From positions 1 through 64,000 of the forward strand of contig UQJP01000003.1 in assembly GCA_900541415.1 (NCBI GenBank): DNA of 64,000 nt, read 5' to 3'. The translations under genes and the position numbers were made by a program. The DNA is from an uncultured Odoribacter sp. GTDB taxonomy: Bacteria > Bacteroidota > Bacteroidia > Bacteroidales > Marinifilaceae. Positions 51,488 through 61,119 of this stretch are shown in pieces. The stretch's first letter is position 1. Every line of letters starts with the position of its first letter. Below the pieces are notes generated by a model, which did no database searches, had not been told where the DNA came from, and saw nothing but the letters and a program-made list of their open reading frames with translations.

Positions 51488-53839
51488 TTAGAAGGGGTAT
51501 CCGATGGCTAAATTTAACACCAATCCTTTCCAGAAAGATCCGGTAATGTTGTAATAACCGGATTTACCCGTATCATAAGGAGCATGTAAAGGTATTCCGA
51601 GGTCTGCCCGGATCACAATGTAAGTAATGTCGTAACGCAAACCGAAACCAGTTCCCAAAGCCAGCTCTTTCCATAAATTTTTCACCTGGAACACTCCACC
51701 GGGACGCTGTTCTTCTTTTCTCAGCAACCAAACATTCCCGGCATCCATGAACAATGCCCCATTAAAACGCTCGTAGATTTTAAAACGGTATTCCACGTTG
51801 CCTTCCAGCTTAATATCCCCGGTCTGGTCTAAATAAGAAGTGGATGACTTGGGAGGATGATAGCTTCCCGGTCCGATGGAACGGATGTGAAAAGCACGGA
51901 TACTGTTAGAACCGCCGATATAAAATTGTTCGCTATAAGGCATCACTTTCGAGTTGCCGTAAGCATAGCCGATTCCTCCCATAATACGGGTGGCCAACTG
52001 ATTACGATTGTCGATACTCTTATATCCGATCAATTCCGTGGTCAATTTCAGAAACTGTGAATAACGGTTGTTGAATATTTTCTTTCCTTCCCCCTGCCGA
52101 TTTCCGGTTAGATACTGTATCCCGGATATTAAATTACCTGCCTGCGTCAATGAAGTTTGCCAGAATAACCGGTTCGGATTCCGGTAGCTCGCCGGACGAT
52201 CATACGTATACGTGTATGACATCGAAGGGATAAACTGATTTCTGAAACTCTGAGCCACCGAAGGGTTTTTATTGACAATGGAATCAAAAGCATGCGATGT
52301 CCTTAATAGATAGGTATAATTCAGCTTAAAGGGAACAACCGTGTGATAATTCCGTTGCGAAGAATTAAAATCATACGACCCGCTCCCCCAAAATGAAATC
52401 ATCCGGAAATAGTTGTGCCTGTTCAGTAAATCCGTACCGATCTGGAACTGCGTCTGCTCCCTCCTGTCCCGGTTCGTCTTCATAAATTTAGGAACTAACA
52501 GCCGGGGGACGGATAAATTAAAGCTTCCACCCAATTCATAAGAATTGATCAACCCGGAATTTCCATTTGCATTCTTATTTCCTCCGATCTGCCATTCATA
52601 CGCCCCTGTCAAACGGAAAGATAGATTTTCCGCCCGTTTGAACAGGTTGTGGTTGCTGATTCCCAATATCAATCCCGGTCCTAACAGGTTATTCGACTTC
52701 GAAGACACATCCACCTCCACTTCCGTTTCCACAGGCAAGGCATAATCTCCGTGAATCTGCATATCCAGCGTTCTTCCCTGCACCGTATCGGGAACGGTGA
52801 TCGTCATGTTGGCAAACTTGAACACTCCTAATTGCACAAAATTCGCTTGTGTCCGGTTTTGACGGGCAGCAGAATACTTTTGTCCCGGCCTTACCTTCAC
52901 CGCCCTGGATATTACATTCGGTTTCAGGTTCTGGGGGCGCTGGTAAACAATCTTAATCCCGTCTTCATACAAAGAATCCAGCTGGTTATCGTTCGAATTA
53001 CCTTTGAGGATCACTTTTATTTCACCCAGCTTATAAGGGTGTAAAGCATTGGGAGGTATCCCCTGTTTTAAACCGATCCGAATATCCACCACTTTTTTTC
53101 CAACGGTAGTGTCGGCCAAAAACTCAATGTATCCCGGCTGAAAGAAATAATACCCTTCATTCCGCAAACGCTCCGAAATCCGCTGGCGTTCTTCATTCAT
53201 CACGTTAATGTCATATTGGTCCCCCGTTTTCATGTAAGTCCTTGCCATAGAAGCCCGCACAATGCTATCCATCCGGGGATTCCACCCCCACAGTTGAATC
53301 GTTCCATATCTAAACGGTTCCGGCAGTTCCACCCAATAACTGATTTTCGCCTTTTTCGGGTTTCGCTTAGGGATCACTTCATATTTAGACTGAGTGCCGT
53401 AAAAACCATAGTCTTTCATGGCATTATCCACCATTTTCAGTCTTAATTCGGGTTGTACGTCCGAAATCAGAACCGGTTTTTTGGATAATTTCCGGTAAAG
53501 CCACCATTTGAAGCCTTTCTCTTTCTTTATATTCCAATTATACACCCACAATCCGATAGGTAGAGGGGTACGCAGATAAGGAGAATAAAGGGGATTATTC
53601 GGACGAACGGATAAAGGCGATGAAGCGGACGATTTTTGTACTCCCGTGAGTTTTACATTTTTAGGAGCTTTTATATCCATTTTTTTCACGCCAACGTAAA
53701 GTGTTTCGTTCTCCGTCAGTTTTTTCGTAGTGGAACACGACGGCATCACACATGAACAGTAGATTGTAAAAAATAAAAAGCATAGCATAAGTTTCAGCCT
53801 ATGCCTGTCTATCCTCCTATTTTTCCCTGTAATTCCCAT
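51488..53839 (-). CDS. TamA-like (BamA/Omp85 family) outer-membrane lipoprotein, TamL type
   Basis: A 783-residue Omp85-family protein with an N-terminal leader ending in a lipobox near Cys35 (MPS-Cys), POTRA-like domains (about 60-380; YGTIQLWGWNP, YDINVMNEERQRISERLRNEGYYFF) and a C-terminal beta barrel. The barrel has the Omp85 signature segments GGSNSIRAF and GNVEYRFKIY and ends in GYPF with a terminal aromatic residue. Lipidated TamA variants are known in Bacteroidetes as TamL. It starts 2 nt after the tamB stop, so the pair works together in outer-membrane protein or lipid transport. ATG 53839 is used; the frame opens at a TTG 6 nt earlier. Confidence 0.88.
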   Translation of the reverse strand: MGITGKNRRIDRHRLKLMLCFLFFTIYCSCVMPSCSTTKKLTENETLYVGVKKMDIKAPKNVKLTGVQKSSASSPLSVRPNNPLYSPYLRTPLPIGLWVYNWNIKKEKGFKWWLYRKLSKKPVLISDVQPELRLKMVDNAMKDYGFYGTQSKYEVIPKRNPKKAKISYWVELPEPFRYGTIQLWGWNPRMDSIVRASMARTYMKTGDQYDINVMNEERQRISERLRNEGYYFFQPGYIEFLADTTVGKKVVDIRIGLKQGIPPNALHPYKLGEIKVILKGNSNDNQLDSLYEDGIKIVYQRPQNLKPNVISRAVKVRPGQKYSAARQNRTQANFVQLGVFKFANMTITVPDTVQGRTLDMQIHGDYALPVETEVEVDVSSKSNNLLGPGLILGISNHNLFKRAENLSFRLTGAYEWQIGGNKNANGNSGLINSYELGGSFNLSVPRLLVPKFMKTNRDRREQTQFQIGTDLLNRHNYFRMISFWGSGSYDFNSSQRNYHTVVPFKLNYTYLLRTSHAFDSIVNKNPSVAQSFRNQFIPSMSYTYTYDRPASYRNPNRLFWQTSLTQAGNLISGIQYLTGNRQGEGKKIFNNRYSQFLKLTTELIGYKSIDNRNQLATRIMGGIGYAYGNSKVMPYSEQFYIGGSNSIRAFHIRSIGPGSYHPPKSSTSYLDQTGDIKLEGNVEYRFKIYERFNGALFMDAGNVWLLRKEEQRPGGVFQVKNLWKELALGTGFGLRYDITYIVIRADLGIPLHAPYDTGKSGYYNITGSFWKGLVLNLAIGYPF

Positions 53840-53841
53840 GT

Positions 53842-56800
53842 TCAATTTTCTTTTACCGTTCCTGTGTTTTTCACTGTTTCCTGTTTCGATTTCCGCACGA
53901 ACAAGTCCCTTACTTTACGAAAACTCCTCCGCCATACAATACCGATACCCGTTTGCACCACTTCACCTTCCAAAACGCTTTCATAGTTCGAATGGCGGAA
54001 AACCTTTAAAAACAAGTTTCTTTTTTTAGTGAAACGGTATTCAATCGAAATATCGTCCACCAGATTATCCTGAAGGTTATTGTCCGCATTTCCTTCGTTA
54101 TTGTCCGAGGATACCCTTCCTCCGATCTTCACGCTTACTTTATCGTTAAACAGCTGCTTCGAGAACTGATAGGTGAAATCCGTGCGGGTTGTTTCGCTAT
54201 CGGTATTATAGGAATCGAATCCGAAAGTCAATCCTGTTTTCCGGGTATATTTATTCAGCTCATTTTCCACAAAACCATACAGCGCATTATTCGCCATGTT
54301 TCCACTGTTCGAACTTACAGCTCCCGGTCCGGTATAAGTTCCGTAGATCAGGAGATTCATCGCCTGTTTCGTACGTTCCTCCGGTGAAAAAGTTGCTAAC
54401 TGATTCTGAATCACCATATCATTAGGAGCGGAAAGGTCAAACGTAATCTCCGGTTTCGACAAGGTGTTCTGAATCCGGATAATCGATTCAAAGGTAACCA
54501 GCCTGTTCCGGTCGCCGTCCTCCACCGTTGCCTTCACCTGTTCGTTCGCCGATATGCTCAATCTCGGATTCACCACATCGCCTGTCCACTCCACATAGCT
54601 TCCCGTCTGTATATTAAACACCTTTTTCCCGGCAACAGGCACATTATAGGTTACTGTCCCACTGGTCAGGGTGTATTTCCCGGAAAGCGCCAAACCGCTT
54701 TCCGGATCCATAGAAAGGATCAGGTTTCCCCCTCCCTGGATCAGCACATTGTTTTGTCCGTCCTCCGACAAATATACACTCATCTTGACATTATCCCCGA
54801 TCTCGACCAGCATCTTCAACATGAAATTATTCACATTCACCCGGTTGGTCAGATCGTCTTTCTCCGTTAATGAACTATCCCGGAAAGAGACGAAACGCAC
54901 CAGATCGATGCTTTTATCCTGCAATTCAGGATCGGAACTTCTCAAAGTATAGGTAATCGCGGTATTATTGAGTAAATTCACATTTCCCGTCACACTCAGG
55001 GCAGAAAACGCCCCCGCCATACGGGCATTCAAATCTACGTAGGCTTTACCGAAGATCATAGACGACGGATTTTGCTTAACGTTCACCACCTGAAAGTTCT
55101 GTCCGTTAATAGTCAGGTTCGCCCCCAGTTGGTCGAAAGGCATCAACTGAATATCCCCGTTCATCGTCAGGGTGCTTTGGTTCGGGGCAAAAATACGGAA
55201 TCGATTAAACAACAGCTTGTTATCCTCTATCACAATCCGTCCGGTATCTAATCCAAAAGTAGTGCCGATCATCAACAATTCCGCCGTTCCTCCTTCAAAG
55301 GCCAGTCCTCCTTCCAACTCCGGCTTTTCGAGCGTTCCCCGAAACCGGACACCTCCCACCAATTTTCCCTGAAGATTCAGCAGGTTATTAGGCATAAAAG
55401 CATTTACCACATATAGAGGGAAATCGCTAATGTCCACATCTACAAAAATATTTTTATCGTTTTCTCCTGTTGAAAATTCTCCTTTTGCCACAGCCCGCCT
55501 CAAACTATCCAGCTTCAATTCGAAATCAACGGCATGAGCCGAGAAATGTTGTCCCGCAGAATATTTCATTCCCAATTCAACCGTACCGATGCGTTGCTGC
55601 TGGTAATAAAATTCATTCACCGCAATTTCCCCGTTCACAGCCAAAGCATCATCCAGGCTATATAACAACAAATCGGTATTCAATTGTCCTGCCAAATCGG
55701 GAGAGAAAGGTAACAAGCGGGTAAGCGCAGCCAAATCCACCCCCTTGATCTCCACTTTAAGGCGTTCTTTTTGGTTTCCCTCATCTCCTAACGATTGTAT
55801 GCTGATCAATTTATCGGCATACGCAAAACGCAAATTCGCATCGATCTTTCCCCCTTCCCTGATTACGACCTTATTATCCGGATTGACAATCCAACGGCGA
55901 TAGCCCAAAATGGGAGTGATCGGGAAGAAACTCGCCGATACCACACTATCCTCTAAGGTCACTCCTATTCCCAAATTAAATCCTACCTCTCCCTGTCCAT
56001 CCTTTTGTTTTAACTCTGTCCGCAGGTGATTCCCCAACATATTTCCCGTTACGTTCACATGGAACGGCCCTTTTTGCTCATTCGCCGATCCGTCCACGTT
56101 AAATGCATAAGCCAGGCTCCGGTCACGCTGCCAGGTGGTCAGCGAAACTGAATCCAACCTTACTCCGGCATAATAAGGAGCATCGATCCGGGTGGTAAAA
56201 CGGAAACCGCTTCCCTCCCGAACCGACGTCGTGACAGAAAGATGACGGAAACCGATGTTACGGGCTTTCAGAAACCTCGCCACCGTATTTTGCTGTCCGC
56301 TATTCATCTGGATTGTAAAGTCAGGCAAATAAGCGTCCACCTGCTCCATATCGATATTTTTCTTTTCGATTTGCCGGGTCACTTCCGCAGCCGCAGCCCC
56401 CAACAAAGCTACGGTTTTCATCAGTCCGGTATCGACTTTGGCCGATAAGGTGAAGTCACCCGAATTTACAGACACGTCCGTCTTTGTCCGGTTACTTTCC
56501 AGGTCGAGTTCGATATCGCCCAAACTATATCCCCGATTTTCATCCCTCATATAAATAGAGTCCAGCCGGGTTGTTAATCCGTAGGTATCTCCTTCTCCCT
56601 GTGAAGCCCGGATGTTAATTCCCAACCCCACCGCCAATGGGTGAGGCATCAAATTCAATTCTTTTAAATCGACATTCGCCACCCGCCCCTTTATTTCAGC
56701 TTCATACCGTTTTTCCACGGAATCGGCCCGGAAAGTCAAATCGAATTTCGCTGCCGGGTCGGCACTCTGTAATTTACCATTTAAATGGGTTTGCCGTACT

Positions 56801-58530
56801 GCCGCCTCCAATTCTATATTTTCATAAATATGCCTTTTGTATTCAAACGCCCGTATCCCCGCCGTTATTTCCGCTTCTGCTTTCCGCCAATCCCAGCCGC
56901 GTCCTGCCAACCGGAAATCGGCACTCACACTTCCCAGTGAGTCCGCCGGAAGGAAGCGATTTAAGGGAAAATCGTTCAACACCAATGTCGCGTTATAAAT
57001 TTCAGCCGGCATATTGTAGTTCGCCTCGATCAGTAAACACCCGTTTTTCTGACAAAGCCTGCCGGAAAAATCCATTACCCCCTTCACGGCTTTCAAATTT
57101 GCCGAAAGACTGAGGTTGCGGGGGATATTCACCCCTTCCCCTTTCAAAAAATCGTTTAGGAAACTAATATCGGGCAAAATTCCCTGAATTTTAAAATCAC
57201 CGGAAATCTTGTTCAAATCCCGGAAAGAAGAAAGATTTCCATTGGCGGTAAAATTCAAATGCCCGGGCATGGAAACCGCCATCCGGCTAACGTCTACCCG
57301 GTCGGAACCAACAGCACAGGTTGCTTTTATATCGACAGTCTTATTTTTGATCTGTCGGGGCAATTGGCTATAAAAAGGCTCTATGTCCGCCAATCCTACC
57401 TGCGCATCGAGGGTGACCTTCAAAGGCGCTTTTTCGATCAATCCGGTAATATCCGAGTCCGAACGAATATCCATGTTCAGACTGCTATTTCGGGTATGGA
57501 TATACACTTTTCCAACGCTGGTTTCCGTCGAATCCAAATCGACATCCGCCTGCATTTGCCGTATCTCTATACCATCCCGTTGCACCGCCTGTAAATCACG
57601 GAGATCAGCCCGCACAATCGTCCCCCGGTTATATATGCTGTCTATTTTCACTCCAATGCCCGACAACATCACCGCCGCTTGTTGCTGCCCGTCAGAAGTC
57701 AATGAAAAGGCACTGTTTTTCATCCACAGGGTTCCCGCCCTCACCGTCCACTGGCTTTTAGAAGTATCCGCGCCATCTGTCATTCCGGGAGAATCGGGCA
57801 AAGAATCTTTTGATGCACTCCCGGTTTTCAAGTCGCACCATGCCCCGTCGATCGAAACCCCTTCTACGTCCACCGTCTGTCCACCCAAACTCACAATTCC
57901 CTGCGTGAGCTGCCCTTCGCCGATACCCGCTCCCAGATAAGGCATCGTTGCCGATTTCATACTAAAACGAATCTGCCCCAAATCTATTTCCCCTACACTG
58001 AATTTCCAATCTACCGGATTGGAAACCGCCGTGTCGGGCTGAGTGTTCTCTCCCGTCTCCAGAGAAATGGCCGCTTCCCTCAATTCTATCGTCTTCGCAT
58101 CGATCCACTTTTTCTTTAAATGAACTTCTCCCGCAGCCAGCTGTAAGCGTCCGGCTTTCACATCCAAACCCGTATTCACGGTATCGCCCGGCATAACGAA
58201 TTTCACGTTTTCCAACAATAATTCGTTCATCCCCAATCGTTTTTGGAAAATATGCCGCAAGCCCACATCCAGATGTAACGATTCGAATGCCACCAGCGTA
58301 TCGGTAGCCGATTTCCCGGCATATACATCCTCTAATTTCAAATCCAGGGGGAAACCGATAGACAATTTTCCGATACGGGCATCCAGTCCGTAATGGTCTG
58401 TCACATAGGAAATAATTTGTTTTTTGGCAAAGCGCTGAACAGGAGGCAGATATAATAATAACACGATCAGCACGATCAATACAATGATCGCCAGCAACGT
58501 CCTGAACAGATATTTAAGAAAGCGCTTCAT
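53842..58530 (-). CDS. tamB: TamB-like translocation and assembly module protein (AsmA/DUF490 family)
   Basis: A 1562-residue periplasm-spanning protein with a single N-terminal membrane anchor (about 10-30), a long body of repeating beta strands as in the RBG/AsmA-like superfamily, and a C-terminal DUF490/TamB domain (roughly 1150-1500; the segments KAYVDLNARMAGAFSALSVTGNVNL and GGNLILSMDPESGLALSGKYTL). The final residues are basic. TamB is thought to form a hydrophobic groove that works with a TamA-type barrel, either in protein insertion or phospholipid transport. It is followed 2 nt later by a TamA-like gene. Confidence 0.9.
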   Translation of the reverse strand: MKRFLKYLFRTLLAIIVLIVLIVLLLYLPPVQRFAKKQIISYVTDHYGLDARIGKLSIGFPLDLKLEDVYAGKSATDTLVAFESLHLDVGLRHIFQKRLGMNELLLENVKFVMPGDTVNTGLDVKAGRLQLAAGEVHLKKKWIDAKTIELREAAISLETGENTQPDTAVSNPVDWKFSVGEIDLGQIRFSMKSATMPYLGAGIGEGQLTQGIVSLGGQTVDVEGVSIDGAWCDLKTGSASKDSLPDSPGMTDGADTSKSQWTVRAGTLWMKNSAFSLTSDGQQQAAVMLSGIGVKIDSIYNRGTIVRADLRDLQAVQRDGIEIRQMQADVDLDSTETSVGKVYIHTRNSSLNMDIRSDSDITGLIEKAPLKVTLDAQVGLADIEPFYSQLPRQIKNKTVDIKATCAVGSDRVDVSRMAVSMPGHLNFTANGNLSSFRDLNKISGDFKIQGILPDISFLNDFLKGEGVNIPRNLSLSANLKAVKGVMDFSGRLCQKNGCLLIEANYNMPAEIYNATLVLNDFPLNRFLPADSLGSVSADFRLAGRGWDWRKAEAEITAGIRAFEYKRHIYENIELEAAVRQTHLNGKLQSADPAAKFDLTFRADSVEKRYEAEIKGRVANVDLKELNLMPHPLAVGLGINIRASQGEGDTYGLTTRLDSIYMRDENRGYSLGDIELDLESNRTKTDVSVNSGDFTLSAKVDTGLMKTVALLGAAAAEVTRQIEKKNIDMEQVDAYLPDFTIQMNSGQQNTVARFLKARNIGFRHLSVTTSVREGSGFRFTTRIDAPYYAGVRLDSVSLTTWQRDRSLAYAFNVDGSANEQKGPFHVNVTGNMLGNHLRTELKQKDGQGEVGFNLGIGVTLEDSVVSASFFPITPILGYRRWIVNPDNKVVIREGGKIDANLRFAYADKLISIQSLGDEGNQKERLKVEIKGVDLAALTRLLPFSPDLAGQLNTDLLLYSLDDALAVNGEIAVNEFYYQQQRIGTVELGMKYSAGQHFSAHAVDFELKLDSLRRAVAKGEFSTGENDKNIFVDVDISDFPLYVVNAFMPNNLLNLQGKLVGGVRFRGTLEKPELEGGLAFEGGTAELLMIGTTFGLDTGRIVIEDNKLLFNRFRIFAPNQSTLTMNGDIQLMPFDQLGANLTINGQNFQVVNVKQNPSSMIFGKAYVDLNARMAGAFSALSVTGNVNLLNNTAITYTLRSSDPELQDKSIDLVRFVSFRDSSLTEKDDLTNRVNVNNFMLKMLVEIGDNVKMSVYLSEDGQNNVLIQGGGNLILSMDPESGLALSGKYTLTSGTVTYNVPVAGKKVFNIQTGSYVEWTGDVVNPRLSISANEQVKATVEDGDRNRLVTFESIIRIQNTLSKPEITFDLSAPNDMVIQNQLATFSPEERTKQAMNLLIYGTYTGPGAVSSNSGNMANNALYGFVENELNKYTRKTGLTFGFDSYNTDSETTRTDFTYQFSKQLFNDKVSVKIGGRVSSDNNEGNADNNLQDNLVDDISIEYRFTKKRNLFLKVFRHSNYESVLEGEVVQTGIGIVWRRSFRKVRDLFVRKSKQETVKNTGTVKEN

Positions 58531-58646
58531 GTTATTATTTCACTTCCGAAGATACATATTTATTTACAACTTATTAACGAATCTCACAGGTTGCTGTTAC
58601 AAAGAAAGCTTTTTTAATTTAAAATTTCCGGCAGAATCCTTTAGAA

Positions 58647-59357
58647 TCACCAGCCACCAGCTTCAGCGATCGCTTCAGGCGTTCCCAAATCCATAAATCT
58701 CCCGGTATAAGGATACATGCGCAAAGGTTTACTCTTTGCCCGGGCAAGGTATTCGTCAATAATGGAAAAAACACCGGAGTAAATGAAATTTTCTAAAAAA
58801 TCGGGACTAATGATGTGAATCCCGCAAAAGCTATAATCTTTCGACTGAAAAAAATTTTCATCTACCATTTTTTGCTCCCCGGTTTGTTTGTTTTCCCAAC
58901 CTTTCAGCACTCCTGCGGCATCGAACTTCAAAACCCGCTCTCCTTGTGACGGGCGGGTAACTAAAGTCACATAATTATGGGCCGCTTCATGAGCTTTGGA
59001 CAATTCATCCAAATTCAGATCGGAAAGAATATCCACATTATGAATCAGCACAGGTTCTCCCGTCCGAAACAATCTGCGGGCTTTCAACAATCCCCCTCCG
59101 GTGTCCAGTAAACAATCGCGTTCATCGGAAACCACCACATCCATCCCGAAATAATTCCGGGCAGCTAAAAAATTTTCTATCATCCCGGCGTAATGATGCA
59201 CATTCACCACAACGCGCCCCACCCCGGCTTCTTTCATTTTCAAGATCACGTGCTCCAGCAATGGTTTTCCCTTCAATTCCACCAATGCTTTCGGGCGGTC
59301 GTCGGTCAAAGGACGCAGGCGGGTTCCGAGTCCCGCCGCAAATATCATTCCATCCAT
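58647..59357 (-). CDS. Sugar-1-phosphate nucleotidyltransferase, MurU-like
   Basis: A 236-residue enzyme of the NTP_transferase fold. The signature MIFAAGLGTRLRPLT at 4-18 binds the nucleotide, Lys24 lies in RPKALVEL, and GGGLLKA and NVDILSDL carry the metal-binding Asp. Sequence style and small size fit MurU/HddC-like enzymes, which make UDP-MurNAc or similar. Such genes are often beside an AmgK-like kinase; here the kinase is at 4629-5648. It lies in the Tam/two-component cluster, 48 nt after the response regulator. Exact sugar inferred. Confidence 0.82.
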   Translation of the reverse strand: MDGMIFAAGLGTRLRPLTDDRPKALVELKGKPLLEHVILKMKEAGVGRVVVNVHHYAGMIENFLAARNYFGMDVVVSDERDCLLDTGGGLLKARRLFRTGEPVLIHNVDILSDLNLDELSKAHEAAHNYVTLVTRPSQGERVLKFDAAGVLKGWENKQTGEQKMVDENFFQSKDYSFCGIHIISPDFLENFIYSGVFSIIDEYLARAKSKPLRMYPYTGRFMDLGTPEAIAEAGGW

Positions 59358-59405
59358 ATCTTATCACCTCCCCATGAGGCTTGAATCCTGCCGTCTTGCA
59401 ACAGC

Positions 59406-60059
59406 TTATATTTCTATCATTTTATTTTTTATCGCATACATCACCAAAGCCGCTGTGTTCCGGCATCCGGTTTTGCTCAGTAAATTGGCACGGTGTTTAT
59501 CTACGGTACGCTTGCTAATGAATAGCTCGTCGGCAATTTCCTGATTCGAAAGCCCCCGGCAAACGTGAAAAAGGATTTCCAGTTCCCGCTCCGAAATCTC
59601 ATTATCCGTTCCCTCGTGCTGTTCCTGTTTATTATTATCCCGCATACTGTTGAGGATATTCACTAATAGCTCCTCAGAAAAATAATTTTCACCTTCCGCC
59701 ACTTTTCTTATTGCCATGATTACTTTTTCTATCCCGGCATTTTTCAGGATGAACCCTTTCACCCCGGCGTCCACCATTTTATAATAGTATTGCTCATCCC
59801 CATACATCGACAGCACGATGATCTTTATGTCGGGCTTCATCCGCATAGCCACCTGTGTCGCCTCTATTCCGTTCATCCCCGGCATTTCAATGTCCATCAA
59901 CACCACATCGCAATCCACAAATGAAAGGTTTTCCACAAATTCGTTTCCACTCGATGCTTCAAAGATATGCTGCACAAAATCCTGAGTAGACAACAATAGT
60001 TTCAACCCTTCCCTAAATAATTTATGGTCGTCGACAATATAAATTTTCAATTTCTGCAT
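59406..60059 (-). CDS. NarL/LuxR-type response regulator
   Basis: A 217-residue DNA-binding regulator with an N-terminal receiver domain (IVDDHKLFREGL; phospho-acceptor Asp56 in VVLMDIEMPGMNG; Lys near 105 in FILKNAG) and a C-terminal LuxR HTH (ISERELEILFHVCRGLSNQ through SKRTVDKHRANLL, about 150-200). It is 73 nt downstream of the histidine kinase, its expected partner. Targets unknown; the enclosing envelope genes are plausible. Confidence 0.94.
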   Translation of the reverse strand: MQKLKIYIVDDHKLFREGLKLLLSTQDFVQHIFEASSGNEFVENLSFVDCDVVLMDIEMPGMNGIEATQVAMRMKPDIKIIVLSMYGDEQYYYKMVDAGVKGFILKNAGIEKVIMAIRKVAEGENYFSEELLVNILNSMRDNNKQEQHEGTDNEISERELEILFHVCRGLSNQEIADELFISKRTVDKHRANLLSKTGCRNTAALVMYAIKNKMIEI

Positions 60060-60132
60060 AATGATACGATTAAAGCCAGAACACCTGTTCTCTCCGGATA
60101 ATCTATCCGTTTCAAATTTACAAAAATATCCC

Positions 60133-61077
60133 TTAATTCACCTTTAGATAGGCATTCGCCCGCATTCCTTTTCCATATTCGCTGACAATATCAATATCCC
60201 CATTACCCGATTGCAGCCTATAACGCATATTGTTCAATCCCATTCCCTCATGTATATCTAAAGTATTCACATCGAAACCGATCCCGTTATCGGAATATTC
60301 CAGGTATAATACCCCCTCTTCCAGTTGCAGGTCTATTTTAATCTTAGAAGCGGCAGCATGCCGTAACGTGTTATTTATCAACTCGCAAACCACCCGATAC
60401 ATAATCACTTCCACATTATAGGCGAATCGTTGCCCCTGGATATTGGTGGTGAATTGGATTCCAAAGGTTTCGTTTTGCCCCAGGTGTCTGATGAACGATT
60501 GAATCGCATCCTGTAAACCGAAATTATTCAGGATGTGCGGACTGATATTGGCGGAAATGTCCCGGACTCCCACAATGGCTTCATCTACGGCCTGTTTCAG
60601 ATTCTGTTTTATTTTTTCGTTTACTTCGGATTTACTATTCACATCCAATCCTGACACTAACATTTTAATCACACTCAGCAGAGGCCCTAAACCATCGTGC
60701 AATTCTTTGGCAAAATGCTGTCTTTCCTGTTCCTCGGTTTTGATTACCGCCGACAATACCCGCTTTTCCGTTTCACGCCGGAGCTCGTCGAGCCGCCGCA
60801 TAAATTGAAAAATCTTACGGATATAAAATACCCCTATCAGGAAAAGCAGCGATATGACGAAAGCCATCCAGCGCTGTACGATCAGTAACTCATCCTCCAT
60901 TTCAGGATAAATCGTAGGCCACAGTTCAAACGCCCGCGACACCACCATTAGAATGAATCCGGTGGAAATCAGAATCCAGGAGGAATTGAATTTTGTCCGC
61001 TTGAACAGGCTGATTGCGATTCCGGCAGCAAGCACCTGAAAAAGCAATGACATATATACGACGATGGTCGATAACAT
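60133..61077 (-). CDS. Membrane histidine kinase (HisKA_3 type)
   Basis: A 314-residue sensor with three predicted membrane helices in the first 90 residues, little periplasmic sequence, then a short coiled linker. The dimerisation box HFAKELHDGLGPLLS has phospho-acceptor His127, typical of NarX-like kinases. The HATPase has ELINNTLRHA (N box), DNGIGF and GMGLNNMRYR. The small sensory part suggests it detects membrane state or uses a partner protein. It is the partner of the response regulator just downstream. Confidence 0.93.
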   Translation of the reverse strand: MLSTIVVYMSLLFQVLAAGIAISLFKRTKFNSSWILISTGFILMVVSRAFELWPTIYPEMEDELLIVQRWMAFVISLLFLIGVFYIRKIFQFMRRLDELRRETEKRVLSAVIKTEEQERQHFAKELHDGLGPLLSVIKMLVSGLDVNSKSEVNEKIKQNLKQAVDEAIVGVRDISANISPHILNNFGLQDAIQSFIRHLGQNETFGIQFTTNIQGQRFAYNVEVIMYRVVCELINNTLRHAAASKIKIDLQLEEGVLYLEYSDNGIGFDVNTLDIHEGMGLNNMRYRLQSGNGDIDIVSEYGKGMRANAYLKVN

Positions 61078-61119
61078 AGTTGTTTAGTTTAAGAAGTGAT
61101 CTAATATACGTTTTTCTTC